Positions 24,737 to 33,941 are shown, counted from the stretch's first letter. The stretch is DNA of 64,000 nt from Scatomorpha sp964367935 (GCA_964367935.1 CAYIYZ010000003.1:62001-126000); one strand, 5' to 3'. The notes: a model not told the origin generated them from the sequence alone. Numbers and translations are program-made.

Positions 24737-25501
24737 ATGGATGAGTTGAAGGAATCCAAGTACATCTTAAATTCCGTGGACAGTGCTCTATCGGTATTGA
24801 ACTGTTTTTTTGACAGCGAAGAACTTTCCGCTGTTGATATCGCTAAACTAAAGGGCATGAACCGCAGTACGGTCTACCGCCTTTTGGTTACATTGGAAAG
24901 TCAGGGATACTTGACAAAGACCGAAAATTCAAAATATCGCCTTGGAGTAAAAATATTTTCGCTCGGTCAGCTTGCGTACAGGCGTATGGAGCTTGTTAGC
25001 TTAGTGCGTCCGTACTTGATACAGCTTTCCGCACGCACTAACGAGACCTCGCACTTAGTCGTGATGAACGATGCAACACATGTCATTTTCGCAGACAAAG
25101 CGGTAGGTAACGCCATGCTCACCATGGACACTGCACTCGGTCTACGTACCCCGGCACACCTCACAGGCTCGGGTAAGGCTATCTTAGCCTTTCAGCCTGA
25201 GCATATTCTGACGCAGTACTTGCACTCGGCCAAATTCGAATCGAAGACACCTCATTCCCTAAGAAACGGTGCTGAACTTCTCTCTCGCATAGAGGAAATT
25301 CGTGCTCAAGGCTATGCAGTAGACGCAGAGGAATCGGAGCTTGGCCTGACATGCATCGCCTTGCCGCTTATAGATGCCTCTGGCTTTGCTTTGGCAGCTA
25401 TAAGTATCTCAGGACCCACAACACGCATAAACGCTCATCGTGACACGATAATCGGCGCTCTGCGTGATGCTAACGAGGCTATCACACAATTTCTACGCTA
25501 A
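24737..25501 (+). CDS. IclR-family transcriptional regulator
   Basis: A 254-residue regulator. The winged HTH is at about 15-70 (LSVLNCFF, LSAVDIAKLKGMNRSTVYRLLVTLESQGYL, YRLGVKIFSLGQ). The IclR effector-binding domain extends to the end (LSARTNETSHLVVMND, TPAHLTGSGKAILAF, GYAVDAEESELGLTCIALPL). It is divergent from the oxidoreductase-buk operon, which it most likely controls; the effector is perhaps a 2-oxoacid. The ATG at 24737 has GGAGG 9 nt upstream. Its 3' end overlaps the convergent antiporter gene by 4 nt. Confidence 0.93.
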   Translation: MDELKESKYILNSVDSALSVLNCFFDSEELSAVDIAKLKGMNRSTVYRLLVTLESQGYLTKTENSKYRLGVKIFSLGQLAYRRMELVSLVRPYLIQLSARTNETSHLVVMNDATHVIFADKAVGNAMLTMDTALGLRTPAHLTGSGKAILAFQPEHILTQYLHSAKFESKTPHSLRNGAELLSRIEEIRAQGYAVDAEESELGLTCIALPLIDASGFALAAISISGPTTRINAHRDTIIGALRDANEAITQFLR

Positions 25502-26688
25502 TCTCTGCTCAAGAGTCGTTTATACGTCTTGTCTATACCTATAGCTCCCAAAGGTGCAGTTATTATTATCGCTAAGACCGCCGTACTCAATATGATCCCA
25601 CCGCTCTCTATGCCCATGGCTAGTGGTATGGAGCCTATAGCTGCCTGTACTGTCGCTTTCGGTAGATACGAAATGAGGCAGAACAGGCGCTCTTTATTAT
25701 TCAGCTCTGTTTTAAGCAATGAGAACACTATTCCGACCGAGCGTATAGCAAGTCCTATAAATATCATGAACACGGATTTAAGACCCGCACTTAGCATATA
25801 CTCCACATTCACAGCAGCTCCCACAAGCACAAAAAGCAGTACTTCAGCGGCTATCCACAACTTTCCGAACTTTTCCGATAAGCGCTTCGTCACCTGCTCC
25901 ACACTCTTTAGTTTCAAGGTGCATGCCATACACACCACACACAAAAGTCCCGAGAACGAAACTGTAAGCATATGCTCTACAGACATTGCTAAAAAAGATA
26001 CACCCAATAAAATAATTACCTTAGTCGAGTTACGTATAGTGCTCGACTTTTTATGTGCCGTCTCAAATACAAAGTTTAAAGCCATGCCCAATATTGCGCC
26101 CATAGCTATGCCTAATACCATGGACAAAGGTATATCAATAAATAGACTTAAACTTGCCATTTCTCCCTGTGCCATACTCAAAAACGCATAGAACACCACT
26201 ATTACGAATATATCATCACACGATGCCCCGGCTAGTATCAGCTGGGGTATACTCTTTTTTGTACCGTAACGCTCTTCTATTAAATTCACCATTCTCGGCA
26301 CTACCACTGCAGGTGACACCGCACTGAGCACACTGCCCATAAGCAATGCCTCACTAAATGTTATCTTAAAAAACAAAGGTGCAAACACGCAGTATGCCGC
26401 TATCTCGAAACTCGCAGGTAAAAATGACATGAGTACAGCAGGGCGCCCCACCTTTTTCAAGTCCTCTATATTAAGCGTAAGCCCCGCTTTTAATAAGATT
26501 ATGATAAGAGCTATTTGCCTCAGTTGTGCCGAGATATCCAAAATTTCGGCGTCCAACACATCGAGCACAAAGGGTCCGAGTAATATGCCCGTGAATAACA
26601 TGCCAATTATTTTCGGTAAGCCCATTTTATTAAATATGCCCGCCATTACAAGTCCCACAAGGAATATTAGCGCTAATGATAGTAACAT
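25498..26688 (-). CDS. Cation:proton antiporter (CPA1/KefB-type)
   Basis: A 396-residue integral membrane protein with about 12 hydrophobic segments. Family marks are LPKIIGMLFTGILLGP, ALIIILLKAGLTLNIEDLKKVG, VLSAVSPAVVVP (TM5) and AGASCDDIFVIVVF with the paired Asp residues used for cation/proton exchange. No C-terminal TrkA-N domain is present. It probably exchanges Na+ or K+ for H+. It lies 9 nt behind the MerR regulator on the same strand, so the two are co-transcribed. Confidence 0.9.
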   Translation of the reverse strand: MLLSLALIFLVGLVMAGIFNKMGLPKIIGMLFTGILLGPFVLDVLDAEILDISAQLRQIALIIILLKAGLTLNIEDLKKVGRPAVLMSFLPASFEIAAYCVFAPLFFKITFSEALLMGSVLSAVSPAVVVPRMVNLIEERYGTKKSIPQLILAGASCDDIFVIVVFYAFLSMAQGEMASLSLFIDIPLSMVLGIAMGAILGMALNFVFETAHKKSSTIRNSTKVIILLGVSFLAMSVEHMLTVSFSGLLCVVCMACTLKLKSVEQVTKRLSEKFGKLWIAAEVLLFVLVGAAVNVEYMLSAGLKSVFMIFIGLAIRSVGIVFSLLKTELNNKERLFCLISYLPKATVQAAIGSIPLAMGIESGGIILSTAVLAIIITAPLGAIGIDKTYKRLLSRD

Positions 26689-26697
26689 GTGTCCCCC

Positions 26698-27477
26698 CTA
26701 ACCTTCGCTCACCGACAATTGTATCTCTATCGGTAGCATCTTGTCACTTACTCTCGTCTCTATCACATCTTCAATTATTATTATCGTGCCTTCGGGATAG
26801 TCCTTTAGATACTTCTTCTTCGCTATTTCATATTCCTCGTCCTCAAACACCTCACAGTCAAAGTTGCCGCTCGGTATCCTTCGTATGTCCGTCGCCGCTT
26901 TCTTAGGCTTTGCCACCTCTATATATACGAACAACCCATATGCACCCTCACTAAACACAACATACTGACCCATATTCACAGTGCAAATAAGTCCTCTTCG
27001 CCCTGCCTTTTCATACATTTCCGACAACCTCGACCAATACGTTTCTATGCTATCATCACTTTCATCTACCTCAACAGAAAAGAAATACCTCTCTTCTATA
27101 TACTTTCGAACAATACCGCTTTGTGACCTATCTGTCATCATAAAACGTTTTTCTATAGAGTTTAATCTGTATATAGTCTCGTTTGTCTTCTTTAGTCGCT
27201 CTGTCGCAAGCCGCTTCCCCGTTTCTACTATCGCCGCGACATCATAACTGCCGTCTTCCGATATATAGTCATTTATACTACGTAAGGGTATGCCCAAATC
27301 CGTGCACACAAATATAAGGTCAAGTATTATCATCTGACTTTTAGAATAGTACCTGTAGCCCGTCTCCTCATTAACATGCACGGGAACCAGTATGCCGAGC
27401 TTGTCATAATGCCGAAGCATCCTGTGACTTACCGCCTTTATCTTAGACACTTCTCCAATTGATAGTAAATTTTTCAT
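26698..27477 (-). CDS. MerR-family multidrug-sensing regulator (BmrR-like)
   Basis: A 259-residue regulator. The N-terminal MerR HTH is at 1-75 (SIGEVSKIKAVSHRMLRHYDKLGILVPVHVNEETGYRYYS), followed by a coiled-coil dimerisation helix (95-125). The C-terminal 120 residues are a GyrI/BmrR-type ligand-binding domain. The start is the ATG at 27477 with GGAGG 5 nt upstream; the longer frame runs into the divergent promoter. It faces a MATE exporter across a 101-nt gap that contains a MerR-type 19-bp-spacer promoter. It probably activates the pump when it binds hydrophobic drugs. Confidence 0.92.
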   Translation of the reverse strand: MKNLLSIGEVSKIKAVSHRMLRHYDKLGILVPVHVNEETGYRYYSKSQMIILDLIFVCTDLGIPLRSINDYISEDGSYDVAAIVETGKRLATERLKKTNETIYRLNSIEKRFMMTDRSQSGIVRKYIEERYFFSVEVDESDDSIETYWSRLSEMYEKAGRRGLICTVNMGQYVVFSEGAYGLFVYIEVAKPKKAATDIRRIPSGNFDCEVFEDEEYEIAKKKYLKDYPEGTIIIIEDVIETRVSDKMLPIEIQLSVSEG

Positions 27478-27494
27478 TTTCCCCTCCAAAGCAC

Positions 27495-27525
27495 TTGACT
27501 CTGACACTATGTCATGCTTTACCAT
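27495..27525 (+). promoter_or_regulatory. MerR-type promoter/operator of the MATE gene
   Basis: TTGACT and TACCAT are separated by 19 bp, longer than the sigma-A optimum of 17. The spacer carries the dyad TGACA-CTA-TGTCA (27502-27514). An overlong spacer with an internal dyad is the classical MerR-activated promoter. Confidence 0.8.
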
Positions 27526-27578
27526 GAGTTTACTGCAAAAACTTTTGTCAGTCAATCTATTTTTTCGGAGGTATTCTC

Positions 27579-28928
27579 GTGAACTTAAAGTCTAAAAATT
27601 TCTACAAGTCCGTACTCCCCGCCATATGCGGACTGGTGGTGTCCGGTCTTTACGTTGTTGTGGACGGCATATTCGTCGGTCAAGGCGTCGGAATGGATGG
27701 TCTTGCCGCTGTCAATATAGCACTGCCTTTGGTTCTACTCATCATCTCCATCACCATGATGCTCGCTATGGGGGGCGGTACGCTCACCTCGATTTTCTTA
27801 GGTGAGGGCAATAAAGAGAAGTCAAACAACGTATTTCTCATCACACTTACGGCAAGCACGGTTTTCTCTCTAATCATCACCGGTGTTGGACTACTCTTTC
27901 CCGAGAGTTTAGCTAAACTGCTCGGCTCAAGCTACAGCCTGCTCGCTCAAAGTACGGACTACATTTTCTATTACGTCATGTTCAGTCTCTTTTCCTCTAC
28001 ATCCATAGTGCTGTCGATCTTCGTCAAGAACGACGGTAACCCCAACCTTGCCATGTACGGCATGATAGTAGGCGCTGTTACTAACGTATTCTTGGACTGG
28101 CTCTTTATCTTCCCCTTGGGCATGGGAATAGCCGGTGCCGCCATAGCTTCCGGCCTCGGACAAATCACCTCCTGCCTCGTTCTATCCCTACACTTTATAC
28201 GTAAAAAGGGAGACTTGCAAATAGGTATGCCTAAAAGAGATAAGGGTATGCTCAGGAATATCATGAAAGTCGGTGCACCCGAGTTCGTTACTCAGATGAG
28301 TCAGCCTATATGTGTTCTGCTCTTCAACATCATTGTACTGAGAATTTTCGGCGATATCGGTGTTTCCGCTTTCTCCGTCGTATCTTATGTACTGACCATC
28401 AGCCTGTCTGTCTTTGTCGGGCTTGCTCAGGGCCTTCAACCTCTGCTTAGCAGAGGTTTGGGTGAGGGGAAACACGAGGATATTGCCTATTACCTGAAAA
28501 AGGGACTCAAACTTAACCTCGTTATGGCTATCGCCATATATGTAGCACTCGCTTTCTTGGGCGAACACGTTATCAGGATATTCAACTCCGATCCTCAGCT
28601 TATGGAAATTGCTATTAGTATGTTGATTGTTTACGGACTGAGCTTTATTTTCGCCTCCGTTAACATCGTGCTCGCTACCTATTTCCTCTCTATCAAAAAG
28701 ACGAAACAATCTATGGTCATAGCTGTGCTACGTAGCTTTATTTTAAACTCTATACTCATCTGTGTGACACCTCTGCTCTTAGGCGAATCCTTCGCCTTTG
28801 CCGGTATCGTCATCGCCGAAGCACTGGTCATGCTTGTTGCCATTGTACTGATTATCAAAGAAAAAGCCGCTATGCGTTCTGCTACTGATACTAACATTAA
28901 AAGTGGTGCATTGTCTGCGATAAAGTAG
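27579..28928 (+). CDS. MATE-family multidrug efflux transporter
   Basis: A 449-residue inner-membrane transporter with 12 hydrophobic segments arranged in two halves. MATE features include GLYVVVDGIFVGQGVGMDGLAAVNIALPLVLL and GMGIAGAAIASGLGQITSCLVLSLHFIRKK, the family's first-half signature, with the internal repeat at about 230-430. It is close in plan to MepA-type exporters. The start is GTG at 27579 with CGGAGG 7 nt upstream. It is transcribed divergently from the BmrR-like regulator, so expression is drug-inducible by inference. Confidence 0.93.
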   Translation: MNLKSKNFYKSVLPAICGLVVSGLYVVVDGIFVGQGVGMDGLAAVNIALPLVLLIISITMMLAMGGGTLTSIFLGEGNKEKSNNVFLITLTASTVFSLIITGVGLLFPESLAKLLGSSYSLLAQSTDYIFYYVMFSLFSSTSIVLSIFVKNDGNPNLAMYGMIVGAVTNVFLDWLFIFPLGMGIAGAAIASGLGQITSCLVLSLHFIRKKGDLQIGMPKRDKGMLRNIMKVGAPEFVTQMSQPICVLLFNIIVLRIFGDIGVSAFSVVSYVLTISLSVFVGLAQGLQPLLSRGLGEGKHEDIAYYLKKGLKLNLVMAIAIYVALAFLGEHVIRIFNSDPQLMEIAISMLIVYGLSFIFASVNIVLATYFLSIKKTKQSMVIAVLRSFILNSILICVTPLLLGESFAFAGIVIAEALVMLVAIVLIIKEKAAMRSATDTNIKSGALSAIK

Positions 28929-28991
28929 TGTATTGTGAAAATTGTCGAATTATGATAGAGTAGAGATACTCTACAGATCGGGGGATTTTCT

Positions 28992-30515
28992 ATGAGGCTA
29001 CGTGTTGTATTGCGCGCTATTTTGATCATATCGACACTGTTAGTTCAAATCGCTGTTTGGTTTGGAATTGTATTCTTCTTGGGCGACTATGCCGACGTCG
29101 CTGTACTCATACTACTCATCGTTAATTTAGTAGTTTCAATCAAAGTTATCATAGGCAATACCTATCCGGAATCGAAGATAGCTTGGATTATTATTTTGAG
29201 TGTCACTCCGCTCGTCGGTGCGGTTGTATACATCGTATTCGCACAGCAAAACCCGAGCAAAAAGAAAAAAGCTATAATGGATCGTATCGATGCTGAACAA
29301 AAAAAGGGCTTAGCGCATGTTGACAGCTTTAAACCCGAGTTTTTCGGTGACGATACCTCAATAATACGCCAGTCTGAGTATATCCGTAGGATAGCTAATT
29401 CCCCTGCTTACACTAACACGCAGGCTGAATACTTTAGCCTTGGCGAGGAAAAGTGGGAAGCTATGCTAAGGGAACTCAAAACTGCCGAGAAATTCATTTT
29501 TATGGAGTACTTCATTGTCGAGGAAGGCATCATGTGGGGTGAAATCGAAAAAATCCTCATAGAAAAGGCTGCACAAGGCGTGGATGTCAGGCTAATGTAC
29601 GATGACCTCGGTTGTCTTTTAACCCTACCATCGGGCTTTGATAAGCGCCTAAGAGCACACAACATCGACAGTCGCCCCTTTAACCAGTTCACGAACCTAT
29701 TTAACTCTAACTTCAACAGCCGTGACCACAGGAAAATCTGTGTCATTGATGGTAACACCGGTTTCACAGGCGGCGTCAATTTAGCCGATGAGTATATCAA
29801 TACCTTCGAAAAGCACGGACATTGGAAGGACACCGCCGTTATGTTCAAGGGCGAGGCTGTATATAACCTTACTGTCATGTTCCTAACTATGTGGAGCTCT
29901 ATCAGTGGCAAGGTTGAGGATTACACAAAATATGCACCTACCCTGACCTATGAGCCGGATGGCATTATTCAGCCCTTCTCCGACACGCCACTTGACGAAG
30001 ATGCTGTCGGCGAGAGCGTTTACATGAGTATGCTAAACGGTGCTGAGCGCTACGTTTACATTACCTCTCCCTACCTCATCATCAGCCGTGAAATGATGGT
30101 GTCACTATGTGTAACGGCAAAGTCAGGCATAGACGTTCGACTCATGCTCCCCGGTGTGCCCGACAAGAAGCTCATTTTCTTTCTCTCACGCTCATACTAC
30201 TTCGAGCTAATTAAGGCTGGTGTACGTATATTCGAATACACACCGGGTTTTATCCACTCTAAGATGTTCGTCTGTGACGATGAGTCTGCCGTTGTGGGCA
30301 CAATAAACCTCGACTACAGGAGTCTCGCCTTGCACTATGAGTGCGGTGCTTTTATGTACAAGTCCTCCGTCGTACAGAAAATCAAGGAAGATTTCCTCAT
30401 CACTCAGGAGAAGTGCCATGAGATCACCCTTGAGAACCACCCCTATGGTGGGCGGATGAAGTTTGCTCGTTTCGTACTCTTGGGCATACTGCGAACATTC
30501 TCGCCTCTATTATAA
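28992..30515 (+). CDS. cls: Cardiolipin synthase (phospholipase D family)
   Basis: A 507-residue membrane enzyme joining two phosphatidylglycerols to cardiolipin. Two N-terminal transmembrane helices (8-30 and 38-55, with a third near 65-84) are followed by two HKD motifs. The first is HRKICVIDG (H246, K248, D253) and the second is HSKMFVCDDESAVVGTINLDYRS near the C-terminus. Length and layout match bacterial ClsA. GGGGGA lies 6 nt before the ATG. It is convergent to the jag-yidC operon and followed by a family B repeat. Confidence 0.95.
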   Translation: MRLRVVLRAILIISTLLVQIAVWFGIVFFLGDYADVAVLILLIVNLVVSIKVIIGNTYPESKIAWIIILSVTPLVGAVVYIVFAQQNPSKKKKAIMDRIDAEQKKGLAHVDSFKPEFFGDDTSIIRQSEYIRRIANSPAYTNTQAEYFSLGEEKWEAMLRELKTAEKFIFMEYFIVEEGIMWGEIEKILIEKAAQGVDVRLMYDDLGCLLTLPSGFDKRLRAHNIDSRPFNQFTNLFNSNFNSRDHRKICVIDGNTGFTGGVNLADEYINTFEKHGHWKDTAVMFKGEAVYNLTVMFLTMWSSISGKVEDYTKYAPTLTYEPDGIIQPFSDTPLDEDAVGESVYMSMLNGAERYVYITSPYLIISREMMVSLCVTAKSGIDVRLMLPGVPDKKLIFFLSRSYYFELIKAGVRIFEYTPGFIHSKMFVCDDESAVVGTINLDYRSLALHYECGAFMYKSSVVQKIKEDFLITQEKCHEITLENHPYGGRMKFARFVLLGILRTFSPLL

Positions 30516-30520
30516 TTTGA

Positions 30521-30713
30521 GGGGCGAAGCCAATTAAAAGTTTTAACCAACTTTTTTTAAAAAGTTGCAGGGTCTTGGGGCAGAGCCCCAAGTCGCTTTC
30601 CGCAGAAATCGAAATCCCCCACGGGGTTCGGGGCGAAGCCCCGACTAAAAAAATAAAAAAACCATTTTTTCTGTGGAAAAAATGGTTTCGGAACGGTCAA
30701 TACCGTTCCCTAC
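30521..30713 (+). repeat. Interspersed hairpin repeat, family B, short copy
   Basis: A non-coding block of five consecutive hairpins: CAACTTTTT/AAAAAGTTG, CTTGGGGC/GCCCCAAG (30574-30592), TCGGGGC/GCCCCGA (30628-30644), AAACCATTTTTTC/GAAAAAATGGTTT, and GGAACGGT/ACCGTTCC (30690-30709). The same series, reverse-complemented and longer, occurs at 38681-39076. The block also supplies terminators for cls and jag. No ORF is conserved between the copies. Confidence 0.85.
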
Positions 30714-30773
30714 AAACTAATAATTAAAGCCTTGAAAAGCATTACGCTTCTCAAGGCTTTTACTGTTTCTACT

Positions 30774-31598
30774 TTAGCTCCACTCTCTCGTCGAGCTGCT
30801 CTTCTCAGCGCTCATGACGCCGCTATTCTTGTCCCAAGACACCACCACACGCCTGTTAGGCTCTGTGCCCACAGAACCCGTGGTAACGCCCTCAAAGTCC
30901 TGCAGTGCTGTGTGTATAACATGACGCTCATAGGAGTTCATCGGCTCTAAAGCCATGCTGCGCTTATACTTAATAGCCTTGGTCGCCATCTTCTCCGCTA
31001 AGTGAATTAGGCTCTCCTCACGCTTTGCTCTATAGCTCTCAGCATCTATACTAATATGCCTACGCTTCTCGCCACCCCTATTCACTGAATAGTTCGTCAG
31101 ATGCTGTATTGCATCCAAGGTCTCGCCTCGTCTGCCTATAACTGCACCCATACTGTCGCCGGAAAGGTTTATCAACACGTCGCCGTTATCCTTAGAGCCT
31201 ATCTCTATAGTCGCATTCATGTCCATCTTAAAGAGTAGACCCGCCACAAATTCCGCAGCCTTATCAGCGTGTTCATCACCGCTCGGCGTAAACTCAGACT
31301 TTAGGGTTGGTGCACGCTCTACACGCTTTGCCTGCGGCTTAGCCGCCGGTGCTGCAGCTGCCTTCGGCTCTGACTTAGGTGCCACTGTCGGACTTGCCAC
31401 AGCTTTAGCCTTAGGCTCATCCTTTGCCTCATAGCTCACACGCACACGTGCCTGTGTTGCCCCTATACCCAAAAAACCGCTCTTTGCGCGCTCTAATATC
31501 TCAACCGATACGTCGTCTCTTTGTAGACCAAGCTCGCACAGTGCAGACTCTATAGCCTGCTCCTCCGTCTTACCGCTCATTTCAACACTTTTTATCAT
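30774..31598 (-). CDS. jag: Jag / KhpB-type RNA-binding protein
   Basis: A 274-residue cytoplasmic RNA-binding protein (SpoIIIJ-associated). The Jag-N domain is at 1-55 (VEMSGKTEEQAIESALCELG). An Ala/Lys/Pro-rich linker (58-100) leads to a KH domain (about 108-190, with SGDSMGAVIGRRGETLDAIQHL) and an R3H domain (about 195-262, with MNSYERHVIHTAL). It follows yidC by 16 nt, the usual pairing. The low-complexity linker explains several spurious reading frames in this stretch. Confidence 0.95.
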   Translation of the reverse strand: MIKSVEMSGKTEEQAIESALCELGLQRDDVSVEILERAKSGFLGIGATQARVRVSYEAKDEPKAKAVASPTVAPKSEPKAAAAPAAKPQAKRVERAPTLKSEFTPSGDEHADKAAEFVAGLLFKMDMNATIEIGSKDNGDVLINLSGDSMGAVIGRRGETLDAIQHLTNYSVNRGGEKRRHISIDAESYRAKREESLIHLAEKMATKAIKYKRSMALEPMNSYERHVIHTALQDFEGVTTGSVGTEPNRRVVVSWDKNSGVMSAEKSSSTREWS

Positions 31599-31614
31599 CT
31601 TGCGTCTCTCCTTG

Positions 31615-33006
31615 TTAATTGGAAATCTCGCCCTCGGAGTTTAGGTTGCCACTATCTTCTCCCTCAGACGCACTCTCAGATTCCTGTGTAAGTTCCGTCT
31701 CCACTTCCGGCGTCTGCGCCACATATGCATTATCTTCAGCTGCGCTCTCGTCTATAGCTGCACCGTACTGCGACTCCTCAGCTGCAAGTAATGTCGCCTC
31801 TTCTGCTGTCTCGGGATTTGAATAGCGATCTTCTACATATGCTCTTCCACGTGCATAGCGCCTGTTACCAACCTGAGAATCAGGCTTTGCCGCTTCCTCT
31901 ATGCCCAACAACTTGCGACGTGCCTCACGCTCTTCGCGCTCCGCTGCCGCCTTACGCTCATCGTCCTTTTGCTTCTGCGTCGCCTGCATCTTCTTTTTGC
32001 TCGTATTCCTATTCTGCTCAGTTGCACCCACTGCACGCAACTTTTCAGTCTCTAAACGCTTCTGCTCCAGTTCCGAGTCACGCTCACGACGCTTAGCCAA
32101 ACGTTCCGCATCTTCCTTATCCATCTGCTTAGAGAAGATCATGGTCAAACCAACGTCACGTATGGAACCGAGCACACTGCTCGATATCCAGTATATGCCC
32201 ATAGCCGCCGGCATTATGAAGCCTATCCACAAAGACATCAAGGGCATCATTAATTGCATTGTGCGGTTTGTCTGCTGTGCCTGAGGATTTGTAGCATTTT
32301 GAGGATTCATACTCATGCTTATCTTCATAGACAAAAATGACATCGTCGCTGATATTATCGGTATTAGGAATAATAGTAGCGCCGGACCCCAAATTGCTAT
32401 ATCCGAATAATCAAACGACCAGATCGCCCAGTTCGGTGTAGCAGATATGTCGAGTCCCAAAAAGTCGAAGTTCATCGGAATCAACTTGTCCGACAAGCCT
32501 TGGAACTGCTCAAAATTCGCACTTATGAACTTCGTCTGATATATCTCCTCATATATGGAGGTCGACGAAGTCGTATAGTCCGCCAAGTTATAACCCAACG
32601 CCTGTAGCTTCTCATATATAGCACCACCCTCAGCCAACAGCTCGGACGGTACTCGCATTATCGTAGTCAGCGGCTGACGTATAGCGTAATACAAAGCTAA
32701 CATTATGGGTAATGGCAATATACCCCAAAGACAGCCGCCCAAAGGATTGGCGCCCGCCTCTTGATACAGCCTTCTCAGCTCCTCATTCATCTTCTGAGGA
32801 TTGCCCTCATGCTTCTTACGTATCTCATTTATTTCGGGCTGTAAGCGTGTCGTTCGCATCATGCCCTTCTTGCTCTTCATCATGAAGGGTAACAACAGTA
32901 TGTTTACAAACAGAGCGAACAGTATTACAGAGATTCCGTAACTGTTCGTCATATTGTATAGCTGAAGCATTAACCATCCAAAGGGTATGGAAATAAAATC
33001 AAGCAT
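31615..33006 (-). CDS. yidC: Membrane protein insertase YidC/Oxa1
   Basis: A 463-residue insertase for membrane proteins, co- and post-Sec. The 60KD_IMP core (about 15-290) has the family segments LFALFVNILLLPFMMKSKKGMMRTTRLQPEINEIRKKHEGNPQKMNEELRRLYQEAGANPLGGCL and five predicted transmembrane segments. There is no lipoprotein Cys. After residue 300 comes an unusually long charged tail, basic (KRRERDSELEQKRLE) then acidic (EEATLLAAEES, ELTQESESASEGEDSG). It lies between yidD (26-nt gap) and jag. The long acidic tail is the unusual part. Confidence 0.95.
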   Translation of the reverse strand: MLDFISIPFGWLMLQLYNMTNSYGISVILFALFVNILLLPFMMKSKKGMMRTTRLQPEINEIRKKHEGNPQKMNEELRRLYQEAGANPLGGCLWGILPLPIMLALYYAIRQPLTTIMRVPSELLAEGGAIYEKLQALGYNLADYTTSSTSIYEEIYQTKFISANFEQFQGLSDKLIPMNFDFLGLDISATPNWAIWSFDYSDIAIWGPALLLFLIPIISATMSFLSMKISMSMNPQNATNPQAQQTNRTMQLMMPLMSLWIGFIMPAAMGIYWISSSVLGSIRDVGLTMIFSKQMDKEDAERLAKRRERDSELEQKRLETEKLRAVGATEQNRNTSKKKMQATQKQKDDERKAAAEREEREARRKLLGIEEAAKPDSQVGNRRYARGRAYVEDRYSNPETAEEATLLAAEESQYGAAIDESAAEDNAYVAQTPEVETELTQESESASEGEDSGNLNSEGEISN

Positions 33007-33032
33007 TTCGTCTCATTCTCCCATGTGTTTTC

Positions 33033-33251
33033 TTAGGGTACAGGATCATAATGATCCTGCTCACGTAAATGAAAAGGATGACATCGCAATATTCGACGCA
33101 TAGATAAATACGAACCTTTTAACGCACCGTACTTCTCCAAAGCCTCCAAGGCATACGCCGAACAGGTCGGAATATATCTACAGGACGGTGATGTGTTCGG
33201 TGATATACGCCGCCTGTAAAAGTTAACCAGTCCTATTAAAACCCTTTTCAT
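33033..33251 (-). CDS. yidD: Membrane protein insertion efficiency factor YidD
   Basis: A 72-residue protein with the family pattern YRRRISPNTSPSCRYIPTCSAYALEALEKYGALKGSYLSMRRILRCHPFH, whose three Cys residues (around 20-30 and near 57) are conserved. The ATG at 33251 overlaps the rnpA stop (ATGA) and has AAAGGA 9 nt upstream; the TTG at 33272 further upstream is not needed. It helps YidC-mediated insertion. Position between rnpA and yidC is canonical. Confidence 0.95.
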   Translation of the reverse strand: MKRVLIGLVNFYRRRISPNTSPSCRYIPTCSAYALEALEKYGALKGSYLSMRRILRCHPFHLREQDHYDPVP

Positions 33252-33598
33252 CCATTCTTGTCCTTTTGACAAAGTCCCATTCGCTCCGCCGCCATGTAAA
33301 ATTCCCGACGCAAAGCTTCATAGTCTGACCGAACGGCACGTGGACGTGCCACCAGCACTATGTCAAATCCGCTTCTCAATTCACCCTCAGCTAACCTATA
33401 AATCTCTCGCAAACGACGACGCACCTTATTGCGCACCACCGCATTTCCCACCTTCGCAGACACCGTTATACCAAGCTTGTTGCCCGCACTTGAGTTTCTG
33501 CGACAATACAAAACCAAACAGGGTGCCGCATGGCTCTTCCCCCTGTTATATAACCTTCTAAATTCATAATTTTTCTTTAGCGATTGGGTAAACTGCAA
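33248..33598 (-). CDS. rnpA: Ribonuclease P protein component
   Basis: A 116-residue basic protein binding the catalytic RNA of RNase P in tRNA 5'-end maturation. The family core is NAVVRNKVRRRLREIYRLAEGELRSGFDIVLVAR (the RNR motif). The start is TTG at 33598, chosen because AAAGGAG lies 6 nt upstream and because the product then begins LQFTQSLKKNYEFRRLY like other RnpA proteins. The longer frame from 33661 would add 21 residues without homology. It overlaps yidD by 4 nt. Confidence 0.94.
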   Translation of the reverse strand: MQFTQSLKKNYEFRRLYNRGKSHAAPCLVLYCRRNSSAGNKLGITVSAKVGNAVVRNKVRRRLREIYRLAEGELRSGFDIVLVARPRAVRSDYEALRREFYMAAERMGLCQKDKNG

Positions 33599-33701
33599 GC
33601 TTTGCTCCTTTTGCTCCTTCGCCTGCCTAAAGCATAAAGGGACGGAAGAAATCCGCCCCAAAAATTACTTTGACGTTTACGGTTTCAGAGCACGTTTAGA
33701 C

Positions 33702-33836
33702 TTAATAGCTGAGCTTCTCTCTGCCCTTCGCCCTGCGGCGTGCAAGTACCTTTCGGCCGCTCCTTGTAGCCATGCGCTTGCGGAAGCCATGCTCCTTCTT
33801 ACGCTGACGCTTCTTCGGTTGATATGTGCGTACCAT
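33702..33836 (-). CDS. rpmH: 50S ribosomal protein L34
   Basis: A 44-residue, very basic protein: begins MVRTYQPKKRQRKKEHGFRKR and ends in KGREKLSY. These are hallmarks of L34. AAAGGA lies upstream of the ATG. It heads the rnpA-yidD-yidC-jag operon behind a near-consensus promoter. It is 103 nt ahead of rnpA. Confidence 0.97.
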   Translation of the reverse strand: MVRTYQPKKRQRKKEHGFRKRMATRSGRKVLARRRAKGREKLSY

Positions 33837-33941
33837 TTACATCCCATCCTTTCCGCTTTATTACTCATCTTCGACTCGCGCTCCGGCGCTTGCCGAAGTA
33901 GTTGTCCTTGTTTGTACCGTAACATAACCGTACGGCTGTTT

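Noticed and set aside
33677..33925. 82-residue frame overlapping rpmH on the same strand
   Set aside because: Frame-shifted to rpmH, which has the unmistakable L34 sequence and its own ribosome-binding site.
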